Both the position numbers and the translations under genes were made by a program. The notes beneath the pieces were generated by a model. It was not told the origin of the DNA. It saw only the letters and a list, made by a program, of their open reading frames with translations, and did no database searches. Below are positions 1-6,005 of a DNA stretch of 14,228 bases, piece by piece. Source of the stretch: Gaiellales bacterium (lineage in GTDB: Bacteria > Actinomycetota > Thermoleophilia > Gaiellales > F1-60-MAGs149); contig JAURLF010000230.1 in NCBI GenBank assembly GCA_030831375.1, forward strand, positions 1 through 14,228, read 5' to 3'. How positions within the stretch are numbered: the first letter of the stretch is position 1; each line of letters begins with the position of its first letter.

Positions 1-158
1 GCGTCGATCACGAGGCAGCCCTCCGGCGCCTCGAGCGGGAGCTCGGTGCCGGCCAGCCGGTCGACGACGAGGACCTCGGCGCGGCGCACGAGGTCGAGGC
101 CGCGGACGGTGATCAGGCCCGGATCGCCCGGGCCGGAGCCGACGAGGAAGACGGTCAT
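1..158 (-). CDS. Uroporphyrinogen-III C-methyltransferase (SUMT/CobA-like), N-terminal fragment
   Basis: Only the first 52 codons are inside the window; the gene runs off the left edge. The translation starts MTVFLVGSGPGDPGLITVRG, which contains the glycine-rich GxGxGDPxLxT signature at the N-terminus of SAM-dependent tetrapyrrole methylases. In this family SUMT methylates uroporphyrinogen III at C2 and C7 to give precorrin-2, the branch point to siroheme and cobalamin. The ATG at 158 overlaps the hemC stop codon in an ATGA, so translation is probably coupled. Placement directly after hemC fits SUMT better than the other methylases sharing this motif (CbiE, CbiF, CbiL type). In many Gram-positive bacteria this position holds a SUMT fused to uroporphyrinogen-III synthase (HemD); whether a HemD domain follows cannot be seen here. 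The family call is firm, the exact reaction less so. Confidence 0.82.
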   Translation of the reverse strand, partial: MTVFLVGSGPGDPGLITVRGLDLVRRAEVLVVDRLAGTELPLEAPEGCLVID

Positions 159-1045
159 GCGCGGCCCGCCTCGAGGATCGCCTCGGCGCCGGCGACGAGC
201 AGGCGGTCGACGAGGACGTCGTGGATCCCGATCGGGTCGGACCCCTCCACCGTCTCGCGCACGACGCGGGAGCCGTCGGGCGATGCCACCCAGCCGGTCA
301 GCCGCCAGCCGTCGGCGTCGCGGTGCGCGTGCGCGGCGACGGGGACGCGGCAGCCGCCGCCCAGCGCGCGCGTGACGAGGCGCTCGGCGTGGACCGCGTC
401 CGTCGTCTCCCGGTGGCAGGAGCGGGCCGCGACATGCTCCTCCCCGACGCGGGTCTGCAGCGCGATCGCGCCCTGCCCCGACTCGGGCAGGAGGTCCTGC
501 GCGTCGAAGCGGAACCCGATCTCGCCCGCGAGGCCGAGGCGGTCGAGTCCGCACGCGGCGAGGACCACGGCGTCGAGGCGGTCCGTGGCGCGCCGGTTCA
601 GGCGCGTCTGCACGTTGCCGCGAATCGGCACGATCTCGAGGTCGGGGCGCAGATGCACGAGCGACGCCGTGCGGCGCAAGGACGACGTGCCGACGCGCGC
701 CCCCTGCGGCACCTCGGCCAGCGTGCGGGCGCCGCCGCACCATGCGTCGCGCGGATCGGCGCGCTCCAGGCAGCCGACGACCGGGAGCCCCTCGTCCTCG
801 TCGCCGGTCAGGTCCTTCGCGGAGTGCACCGCGATGTCGACCTCGCCCGCGGCGAGCGCCTCCTCGAGCGCGCTCGCGAACGCGCCGGGACCGAGTTCGC
901 CGAGCGGGGCCGTCGCGGCCTCGTCGCCGCGCGTCGAGATCACGACCACCTCCGGCTCGACGCCGTGCGCTGTCAGCGCCCGCGCGGCCAGCTCGGCCTG
1001 GGCGAGGGCGAGCGGCGAGCCGCGCGTGCCGAGCCGCAGGGTCAC
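155..1045 (-). CDS. hemC: Porphobilinogen deaminase (hydroxymethylbilane synthase)
   Basis: This 296-residue cytosolic enzyme joins four porphobilinogen molecules into hydroxymethylbilane, the linear tetrapyrrole precursor of heme, siroheme and cobalamin. Visible family landmarks are the N-terminal LRLGTRGSPLALAQA, VHSAKDL at 73-79 with Asp78 at the catalytic aspartate position, GTSSLRR at 119-125, RGNVQTRLNRR at 142-152, LPESGQGAI at 186-194, and GGGCRVPV at 229-236 with Cys232 as the expected attachment site of the dipyrromethane cofactor. Length is normal for the family. The start is a GTG at 1045 that overlaps the upstream ccmD stop in a GTGA; the stop overlaps the SUMT start in an ATGA. 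It therefore lies in the middle of a translationally coupled chain that begins with cytochrome c maturation genes, an unusual partnership that ties heme synthesis to heme delivery. All catalytic landmarks are intact. Confidence 0.97.
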   Translation of the reverse strand: MTLRLGTRGSPLALAQAELAARALTAHGVEPEVVVISTRGDEAATAPLGELGPGAFASALEEALAAGEVDIAVHSAKDLTGDEDEGLPVVGCLERADPRDAWCGGARTLAEVPQGARVGTSSLRRTASLVHLRPDLEIVPIRGNVQTRLNRRATDRLDAVVLAACGLDRLGLAGEIGFRFDAQDLLPESGQGAIALQTRVGEEHVAARSCHRETTDAVHAERLVTRALGGGCRVPVAAHAHRDADGWRLTGWVASPDGSRVVRETVEGSDPIGIHDVLVDRLLVAGAEAILEAGRA

Positions 1046-1203
1046 GGGCGCGGCTCGCCGTCGCCCGGGGGCGGCGCGAGCTCGTCGAGCTGGCGCTCGA
1101 TGCGGCCCAGCTTGCGGCCGATGATGCCGACGTAGAGGAGGATCACGACCCAGACCGCGAGGTAGGCGGCGGCGACGTACGGCACGGCGTCGCGGAGCGT
1201 CAT
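1042..1203 (-). CDS. ccmD: Small single-pass membrane protein, CcmD-like heme exporter subunit
   Basis: A 53-residue protein encoded between ccmC and hemC. It has one hydrophobic helix at about residues 8-28 (VPYVAAAYLAVWVVILLYVG), then a basic and amphipathic stretch (RKLGRIERQLDEL) and a Pro/Gly-rich tail. That layout (short N-terminus, one membrane span, charged cytoplasmic helix) is the CcmD pattern. In the family, CcmD binds CcmC and the ABC subunits and is needed to release heme-loaded CcmE. Sequence conservation in CcmD is low, so the call rests on size, topology and position. The ATG at 1203 overlaps the ccmC stop (ATGA) and its TGA overlaps the hemC GTG start (GTGA). No other start in this frame would give a better product. 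Confidence 0.8.
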   Translation of the reverse strand: MTLRDAVPYVAAAYLAVWVVILLYVGIIGRKLGRIERQLDELAPPPGDGEPRP

Positions 1204-1898
1204 GCGTCCTCCCCCCGGGCGGCGCGCTGGTACTCGACGAGGCGCGCGGCGGCGCGCTTGCCGCGCAGCTCGACGGACATCAGGAGCGCCATCAGGCTGA
1301 GCATGCCGGCGAGGCCGACGAGGAACGTGACGAGGAAGCTGTCCGGCATCGCCGCCCCGCTCGAGGTGAAGACGGTCGGGTGGATCAGCGTCTCGGCGAT
1401 CCGCACCGCGAGGAACGAGAGCGGGATCAGGCCGACGCCGAGCAGGGCGTAGACGGCGGAGGCGGAGCGCCGCCGCTCGCCCTCGTCGAGGGAGAAGCGC
1501 AGCATGAAGTACGCGCAGTAGTAGAGGAACAGGATCAGGAAGACGTTGATCTGGCGGTCCCCCCAGTTCCACCAGACGCCCCACGAGGCCTTCGCCCAGA
1601 TCGGCCCCGTCAGGAGCACGAGCGTGCCGAAGATGGTGCCGGAGTGCACGCCGACGTAGGAGCGCAGGTCCCACTCGGGGTCACGGCGCCACAGGTACAG
1701 CGCGGCGCAGACGGCGCCGTAGCCGAAGGCGGCGTACGAGGCGAGGGCGACGGGGACGTGCAGGTAGAAGATCTTCTGGCTGAAGCCCTGGTCCACGTCG
1801 TCGCCCGTCCACCAGAAGGCGAGCACGACCGTCAGGGGGACGAGGATCAGGCTGAGGATCAGCGGGACGGTGGTGGAGGGGCGGCCGAGGGCGCGCAC
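1200..1898 (-). CDS. ccmC: Heme exporter/heme-handling protein CcmC
   Basis: A 232-residue polytopic membrane protein of the CcmC/CcsA heme-handling family, which presents heme to the chaperone CcmE on the outer face of the membrane. About six membrane spans are visible. The tryptophan-rich periplasmic motif is at 106-115 (WGVWWNWGDR), and the two candidate axial heme histidines are His47 (FYLHVPVA) and His173 (LIHPTVF), placed as in known CcmC proteins. The motif differs from the usual WGxWWxWDxRLT form: Gly takes the place of the first Asp and RQIN replaces RLTS. Length is normal, slightly short of proteobacterial examples. The start is a GTG at 1898, one base after the ccmB TGA, so the two are coupled. 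The neighbours ccmA, ccmB and ccmD separate it from CcsA and CcmF, which share the motif but are longer and occur in other contexts. Confidence 0.95.
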   Translation of the reverse strand: MRALGRPSTTVPLILSLILVPLTVVLAFWWTGDDVDQGFSQKIFYLHVPVALASYAAFGYGAVCAALYLWRRDPEWDLRSYVGVHSGTIFGTLVLLTGPIWAKASWGVWWNWGDRQINVFLILFLYYCAYFMLRFSLDEGERRRSASAVYALLGVGLIPLSFLAVRIAETLIHPTVFTSSGAAMPDSFLVTFLVGLAGMLSLMALLMSVELRGKRAAARLVEYQRAARGEDA

Positions 1899-1899
1899 G

Positions 1900-2574
1900 T
1901 CAGTCTCCCAGGAGGTGCTCGGAGGTCCCCCACGCGAGGGCGAGGAAGACCAGGTCGTAGAGTGCCAGAAAGCCGAGGGGCCCGATGGGTCCGAACCCGC
2001 CCCCCTCTTCGCCGAAGGCGGCGTAGGTGGCCGTCACGCCGGCGAGGACGATCGGGATCACGAGCGGGAGGACGAGCACCGGCAGGAGCACGTCGCGGGT
2101 GCGCGCGCCGAGCGCGAGCGCGGCGGCGAGGGTGCCGACGAGCGCGATGCCGACATCCGCGAGGACCAGCGCGGCGATCAGGGGCACGGGGTCGGGGCCG
2201 CCCTCCTGGAAGAAGAGCAGCCACCAGACGGGCACGGCGACGACCTCGACGGCGACGAGGAAGCCGAACTGGGCGAGGGCCGTGCCGAGCCAGATCGAGG
2301 CCCGATCGACGGGCGCGAGCAGCAGCGCGTCGAGGGCGCCCGCCTCCGCCTCGGCCGCGAAGGAGCGCAGGAGGCCGAGGACGGCGGTGAAGACGATCGC
2401 CGCCCACAGCATGCCGGCGGCGGCGCGCTCGCCGGCGCCCGCGTCGGCGCGCAGCGCGAAGTGCACGATCACGATCGTCGCGGCGACGAACAGGAGCATC
2501 GCGAAGACGACCTCGCGGCGGCGCAGCTCCAGCACGAGCTTGACGCGGGCGAGGGCGAGGGCGGGGCCGATCAT
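1900..2574 (-). CDS. ccmB: Heme exporter membrane subunit CcmB
   Basis: A 224-residue membrane protein with about six hydrophobic segments (roughly 22-42, 53-70, 97-118, 131-155, 160-183 and 199-220) and the basic cytoplasmic N-terminus KLVLELRRREVVFAMLLF typical of CcmB. In the family it forms the membrane part of the CcmAB ABC complex, which uses ATP to release heme-loaded CcmE from CcmCD. The acidic/alanine segment RSFAAEAEAGALDALLLAPV at about 70-89 is a well-conserved CcmB region. The ATG at 2574 overlaps the ccmA stop in an ATGA; the stop lies one base before the ccmC GTG. Length is the usual one for the family and the frame is clean throughout. Confidence 0.94.
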   Translation of the reverse strand: MIGPALALARVKLVLELRRREVVFAMLLFVAATIVIVHFALRADAGAGERAAAGMLWAAIVFTAVLGLLRSFAAEAEAGALDALLLAPVDRASIWLGTALAQFGFLVAVEVVAVPVWWLLFFQEGGPDPVPLIAALVLADVGIALVGTLAAALALGARTRDVLLPVLVLPLVIPIVLAGVTATYAAFGEEGGGFGPIGPLGFLALYDLVFLALAWGTSEHLLGD

Positions 2575-3200
2575 GCGAGTCGTCCCGCGTCGAGGCGGAT
2601 CGCGCGCGCGCCGAGCCGCTGCGGCAGGTCGGCGTCGTGGCTCGCGACCAGCTGCGTGCGCCGGTCGCGGCCGTCCAGCAGGGCGCGGTCGAGCAGGGCG
2701 CGGCCGTCGGCGTCGAGGCCGCTCGCCGGCTCGTCGAGCAGGAGCAGCGCCGGATCGTGCCCGGTCGCGCGGGCGAGGGCGAGGCGCTGCAGCATGCCGC
2801 GCGAGAAGCCGTCGATGCGCTCGTCGGCGCGGTCGGCGAGGCCGACGTCGGCGAGCAGCCGGTCGAGCTCGAGGTCGCGGCCGTGCAGGCGGGCGTGCAG
2901 CGCGAGGTTCTCGCGTGCGGTCAGGCCCCGGTAGAGCTGGCTGGCGTGCCCCGCGTAGGCCATCCGGGCGCGCAGGGCACGCGGCGCGTCGACGGCGGGG
3001 GTGCCGTCGATCAGGGCCCGGCCCGCGGTGGGGCGCAGGAGGCCGGCGGCGAGCCTCAGCAGCGTCGACTTGCCGGCGCCGTTCGGGCCCAGCAGCACGA
3101 CGGTCTCACCGGGCTCGACGGCCAGCGTCGCCTTGCGCAGCGCGAGGCGCTCGCCGAAGCGCTTCGAGCACTCCTCGAGGGTCACCGCGGGCGCCTGCAC
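2571..3200 (-). CDS. ccmA: Heme exporter ATP-binding subunit CcmA
   Basis: A 209-residue ABC ATPase, the nucleotide-binding partner of CcmB. From the GTG at 3200 the motifs are: Walker A GPNGAGKST at 38-46, signature FSRGM at 132-136 in place of the usual LSxGQ, Walker B LLLLDEP at 152-158, D-loop SGLD at 160-163 and the H-loop histidine at 188 (VASHD). The SRGMxQR form of the signature is typical of CcmA. An ATG at 3254 (and another at 3245) would add 15-18 residues rich in Pro and Ala but would lie inside the divergent lyase gene. The GTG at 3200 gives the normal family length and sits six bases after a TACCCT box, suggesting a leaderless message. A GTG at 3185 is a further alternative. This is the first gene of the ccmABCD-hemC-SUMT operon. 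Confidence 0.94.
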   Translation of the reverse strand: MQAPAVTLEECSKRFGERLALRKATLAVEPGETVVLLGPNGAGKSTLLRLAAGLLRPTAGRALIDGTPAVDAPRALRARMAYAGHASQLYRGLTARENLALHARLHGRDLELDRLLADVGLADRADERIDGFSRGMLQRLALARATGHDPALLLLDEPASGLDADGRALLDRALLDGRDRRTQLVASHDADLPQRLGARAIRLDAGRLA

Positions 3201-3206
3201 AGGGGG

Positions 3207-3212
3207 AGGGTA
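3207..3212 (-). promoter_or_regulatory. Probable -10 box for the ccmABCD-hemC operon
   Basis: On the minus strand TACCCT lies six bases upstream of the preferred ccmA GTG at 3200. This matches the TANNNT -10 pattern of actinobacterial housekeeping promoters at the spacing expected for a leaderless transcript. There is no Shine-Dalgarno sequence before the GTG, which supports the reading. No convincing TTGACA-like -35 is visible. Experimental start-site data would be needed to confirm it. Confidence 0.4.
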
Positions 3213-3229
3213 GGCGACATCCGGTGCCG

Positions 3230-3235
3230 TATCCT
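3230..3235 (+). promoter_or_regulatory. Probable -10 box for the ammonia-lyase-family gene
   Basis: TATCCT ends eight bases before the ATG at 3244. The spacing fits transcription starting at or almost at the A of the ATG, so the message is probably leaderless; no Shine-Dalgarno sequence is present. The box is exactly 17 bases from the oppositely oriented TACCCT box at 3207-3212, so each promoter's -35 zone falls on the other's -10 box. Confidence 0.42.
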
Positions 3236-3243
3236 TCCGCTCC

Positions 3244-4671
3244 ATGGCCGACATCGTCGTCTCCGGCAGCGATCTCGACCTCGCGTCCCTCGTGGCCGCG
3301 GCGCGCGAGCCCGGCTCCGTCGTGCTCGCACCCGGCGTGGTCGAGCGGATGCGGGGGAATCGCGCCTTCGCCGAGCGCGTCGCCGCGCGCGGCGACGGCG
3401 TCTACGGCTTCACGCGCGGGGTCGGGGCGCGCACGACGCGTCCGATCGCCGCCGACGACGCGGCCGCCTTCAACCGCCGCCTCCTGCGCGAGCACGCGAC
3501 GGGGCAGGGCCCTGCGCTCCCCGACGACGAGGTGCGGGCCGCCGCGATCTGCCTGCTCAACCAGCTCGCGGCGGGCCGCACGAACGTGCGCCCCGAGGTC
3601 GCCGTCGCGGTGGCCGAGCGCCTCAGCGCCGGCCGGCTGCCGGCCGTGCGCATGCTCGGCGTCACGGGCATGGGCGACCTCGCGCCGCTCGCCGATCTCG
3701 TGATCGGCCTGATCGGCGACGTCGACCTGGTGCCGGGCGAGGCGCTGCCTCTGATCGGGCAGAGCTCGTTCGTGACGGCGCAGGCCGCGCTCGCCGTGCA
3801 CGACATGCGCGCCCTGCTCGACTGCCTCGTGGACGTCGCGGCCCTCGACGTCGAGGCGTACGCCGCCAACCCGTCGCCGTACGACCCGGCGGCCGGCGAC
3901 GTGCGCCCCTATCCGGGCTACCGCTGGGCGCTCGCGCGCCTGACGGAGCTCCTCGCGGGCAGCGCGCTGCACCGCGAGGAGGCGCGGCACCTGCATTCGC
4001 CGCTCAGCTTCCGCAACGCCGCACCCGTCCTCGGCGCGGCGCACGACGCGCTCGCCTTCGCCGAGGGGCAGGTCGCGATCGAGCTGAACGCGCACCAGCA
4101 GAATCCGCTCGCCCTGCCGGATCGCGACGTGATGCTGCCCGTGGCGAACTTCGACCTGCAGGCCATCGCGACCGCCCTCGACCTCGTGCGCATCGCGCTC
4201 GCCCCGTGCCTGACGATGCAGGTCGAGCGCTCCATCAAGCTCCTGCAGGCCTCCGAGACGGGCCTGACCACGGGGCTCGAGCCGCCCGGCGACCTCGGCG
4301 GGCACGGCTACTCCGAGATGGCGTGGCCCCTGCAGGGCATCGGCGCGGAGGCGCGCCTGCTGCTCCAGCCCGTCAGCGCCGAGGTGGGGTCGGCGACGCA
4401 GGCCGAGGGCATCGAGGACCGCCTGACGATGGCGCACCTCTCCGCGCGCCGCACGCGCGAGATGGCGGGCCTCGGCTTCCGGGTCGCGGCGCTCGCCGCG
4501 ACCTGCGCCTGCCAGGCGATCGACCTGCGCGGCGTGGAGCGCCTCGGGCCGGGGCTCGCGCGCCGGCACGCCGCCGTGCGCGCGCTCGTGCCCGGTCTCG
4601 GCCCGGGCGACCCGCCGCCTGACGACCTCGAGCCGCTCGCCGCTGCGCTCCGCGCCGGCCTCGCCTCCTAG
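3244..4671 (+). CDS. Aromatic amino acid lyase (HAL/PAL) family protein lacking the MIO triad
   Basis: A 475-residue member of the histidine/phenylalanine ammonia-lyase superfamily. Family landmarks in order: VYGFTRGVG at 53-61 (the YGxNTGxG region, Tyr54 kept), GDLAPLAD at 144-151, LSFRNAAPVLGAAHDAL at 254-270 (Arg257 at the substrate-carboxylate arginine position), ELNAHQQNPLAL at 280-291, ANFDLQAIATALD at 301-313, and IEDRLTMA at 390-397 (Glu391 at the HAL Glu414 position). True lyases have Ala-Ser-Gly directly before Asp-Leu-Ala-Pro-Leu, which cyclises to the MIO electrophile. Here residues 142-144 are Gly-Met-Gly, so MIO cannot form. The usual asparagine after the second helix (LIN) is Gly172 and the NTG Asn-Thr pair is Thr-Arg. 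It is slightly shorter than HAL (about 510). The reading frame is intact, so it is probably a working protein with a different chemistry or a binding role. No hut genes are nearby, and I do not assign a substrate. Confidence 0.85.
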   Translation: MADIVVSGSDLDLASLVAAAREPGSVVLAPGVVERMRGNRAFAERVAARGDGVYGFTRGVGARTTRPIAADDAAAFNRRLLREHATGQGPALPDDEVRAAAICLLNQLAAGRTNVRPEVAVAVAERLSAGRLPAVRMLGVTGMGDLAPLADLVIGLIGDVDLVPGEALPLIGQSSFVTAQAALAVHDMRALLDCLVDVAALDVEAYAANPSPYDPAAGDVRPYPGYRWALARLTELLAGSALHREEARHLHSPLSFRNAAPVLGAAHDALAFAEGQVAIELNAHQQNPLALPDRDVMLPVANFDLQAIATALDLVRIALAPCLTMQVERSIKLLQASETGLTTGLEPPGDLGGHGYSEMAWPLQGIGAEARLLLQPVSAEVGSATQAEGIEDRLTMAHLSARRTREMAGLGFRVAALAATCACQAIDLRGVERLGPGLARRHAAVRALVPGLGPGDPPPDDLEPLAAALRAGLAS

Positions 4672-4675
4672 CGGG

Positions 4676-5491
4676 CTACGCGCGCAGCTCGAGGATGCCG
4701 GCGACGCCGGCGGCGGCCCGCTCGGCCGCCGGCACGGGGGCGTCGCCCGCGTCGAGCGCGGCGGCGAAGAGCGCCGTGAACATGTCGCCCGCGCCGACGG
4801 TGTCGGCGAGGCGCGGGATCCGCCGGGCCGGCACCCGGACCGGCGCGGCGTCGCCCGCCTGCCAGACGTCGGCGCCCTGCTCGCCGTGCGTGACGAGCAC
4901 CACCGGCACGCCCGCGCGCCCGAGGTGCGCGGCGTCGAGGCCGCCGAGCAGCGCCTCGGCCTCCGCGTCGGAGAACTTGACCACGTCTACGCCGGCGAGC
5001 CACGTGGGGTCGAGCGGGCCGGCCGGCTCGACGATCCCGAGGCCGGGCCGGGCCAGGCCCTGCGCGTCGAAGACGATCCGCCGTCCCGGGCGGGCCAGCG
5101 CGCGCAGCGCATCAGGCCCGACGTCCTCGCGCCATTGCGTGCCGACCACCACGGTCGACGCGTCGGTGAGCGTGGAGGCGGCCCAGCCCTCGATGTCGGC
5201 GGCGCTGAACGGCGTGCCGAGCGCGGCGATCTCGTGGTCGCGGTGGCCATCGGGGTGCAGGACGAGGCGGCTGACGAAGGTCGCGCCGGCGGGCCCGGCG
5301 AGCACCGGCAGACCCGCCACGGCGACGTCGCCGTGCAGCTCGTCGGCGCCGCGTGTCACGACCACGCCGTCGACGCCGGCGGCGCTGAGCGCGCGGGCCG
5401 CGAAGACGGGCGCCCCGCCGCAGCGCACCTCCGCGCGGCCGTCGGGGTGCACGACCTCGTCGCGCACCGTCTGCCCGAGCAGCGCGATCAC
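4676..5491 (-). CDS. PfkB-family carbohydrate kinase
   Basis: A 271-residue ribokinase/PfkB-fold kinase, probably cytosolic, that would phosphorylate a sugar, nucleoside or similar alcohol using ATP. The N-terminal substrate region is present as CGGAPVFAARALSAAG (24-39). The second PfkB signature DTVGAGDMFTALF is at 230-242, with Asp236 as the catalytic base and the GAG forming the anion hole. KFSDAEAEALL at 172-182 matches the usual N/FxxEAxxLL region. It is shorter than most PfkB kinases (about 300), mainly because of a compact N-terminus that lacks the long lid. The start is a GTG at 5491 overlapping the upstream membrane-protein stop in a GTGA, so the two are probably translated together. 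Its stop is four bases from the stop of the convergent lyase gene. The substrate is unknown; sequence alone does not separate ribo-, fructo-, adenosine- or inositol-kinase roles. Confidence 0.88.
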   Translation of the reverse strand: MIALLGQTVRDEVVHPDGRAEVRCGGAPVFAARALSAAGVDGVVVTRGADELHGDVAVAGLPVLAGPAGATFVSRLVLHPDGHRDHEIAALGTPFSAADIEGWAASTLTDASTVVVGTQWREDVGPDALRALARPGRRIVFDAQGLARPGLGIVEPAGPLDPTWLAGVDVVKFSDAEAEALLGGLDAAHLGRAGVPVVLVTHGEQGADVWQAGDAAPVRVPARRIPRLADTVGAGDMFTALFAAALDAGDAPVPAAERAAAGVAGILELRA

Positions 5492-5922
5492 GGGCGCAGG
5501 GCCTGCCAGCCCAGGTACGCGTAGGCGGCGAGGGCGACCGCGGATCCGGCCAGCGCGAGCAGGTCGGGGGCGGTGCCGCCGCAGCCGTAAGCGTCGCCCG
5601 CCGCGCACAGCCCGTGGGCGAGGACGCCGTACCCGCCGACGAGGCCGGAGATCGCGAACACGCCGAGCGCGACCCACGTCGGCGCGTGGTCGCGCGAGCC
5701 GCCACGCACCGCGAGCATCGCCGCCGATGCGATCAGCGCCGCGAGCAGCCCGAAGGCCGCCAGCGACCACTCGCCGAGTGCCGTCTGCACGGCCAGCAGG
5801 GCGATGCCGACGGGCAGCGCGAGGCGGGCCAGCGCCACCCCGCCACCGCGGGCCATCAGCGCGATCACCGCGACGACGACCCCGGCCGCCGCGGCGGATG
5901 CGATGGTGAGAGCGAGGTCCAC
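5488..5922 (-). CDS. Unrecognised multi-pass membrane protein coupled to the PfkB kinase
   Basis: A 144-residue, very hydrophobic protein rich in Ala, Leu, Val and Gly, with about five predicted membrane spans (roughly 3-23, 31-49, 54-72, 81-103 and 120-140). The loop between the last two spans holds two cysteines, Cys106 and Cys114, in HGLCAAGDAYGCGG; they could form a disulfide or bind a ligand if that loop faces outward. I recognise no family. The start chosen is the GTG at 5922, which has a TACGCT box ten bases upstream and no Shine-Dalgarno sequence; a more distant TTG at 5991 would overlap the tatA ribosome binding site and is unlikely. Its TGA overlaps the kinase GTG, so it forms a two-gene unit with the kinase. 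It might be a transporter-like or integrity partner for the kinase, but this is only inference from linkage. Confidence 0.65.
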   Translation of the reverse strand: MDLALTIASAAAAGVVVAVIALMARGGGVALARLALPVGIALLAVQTALGEWSLAAFGLLAALIASAAMLAVRGGSRDHAPTWVALGVFAISGLVGGYGVLAHGLCAAGDAYGCGGTAPDLLALAGSAVALAAYAYLGWQALRP

Positions 5923-5942
5923 GGCGAGCCGGAGCGTAGCCG

Positions 5943-5967
5943 CCCCCGTCAGCCCCCGTACCCCCGT
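5943..5967 (+). repeat. Three direct copies of CCCCCGT in the tatA upstream region
   Basis: CCCCCGT occurs at 5943-5949, 5953-5959 and 5961-5967, with copy-to-copy distances of 10 and 8 bases. The cluster lies between the membrane-protein start and the TAGCCT box before tatA, so it could serve as a regulator site for either divergent unit. In so GC-rich a genome it may also be chance. Confidence 0.4.
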
Positions 5968-5974
5968 TCGGTGG

Positions 5975-5999
5975 TAGCCTTCGCGCAGCAAGGAGGACG
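5975..5999 (+). promoter_or_regulatory. tatA promoter -10 box and strong ribosome binding site
   Basis: TAGCCT at 5975-5980 fits the TANNNT -10 pattern. It is followed by AAGGAGGACGT (5990-6000), whose GGAGG core at 5992-5996 is nine bases from the tatA ATG at 6006. This is the clearest Shine-Dalgarno sequence in the window and contrasts with the leaderless-type starts of the neighbouring divergent genes. No clear -35 is seen. Confidence 0.55.
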
Positions 6000-6005
6000 T
6001 TCCTT

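Noticed and set aside
3201..3254. Upstream ATG starts for ccmA at 3254 and 3245
   Set aside because: They would add a Pro/Ala-rich leader absent from the family and overlap the divergent lyase start; the GTG at 3200 gives normal length and follows a promoter-like box.
3106..4569. Long minus-strand open frame (487 codons) antisense to the lyase gene
   Set aside because: Low-complexity Arg/Gly/Ala composition with no motifs and no ribosome site; a shadow of the opposite-strand gene.
2637..4622. Very long plus-strand open frame (661 codons) crossing ccmA and the lyase gene
   Set aside because: It is Arg/Ala/Gly/Pro-rich with no domain and runs antisense to ccmA and out of frame with the lyase, both of which have clear family motifs. 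Such frames are expected where G/C-rich third positions suppress stop codons.
3244..4671. Annotating the lyase-family gene as histidine ammonia-lyase (hutH)
   Set aside because: The MIO-forming triad is absent, other active-site residues differ, and no hut genes are nearby.
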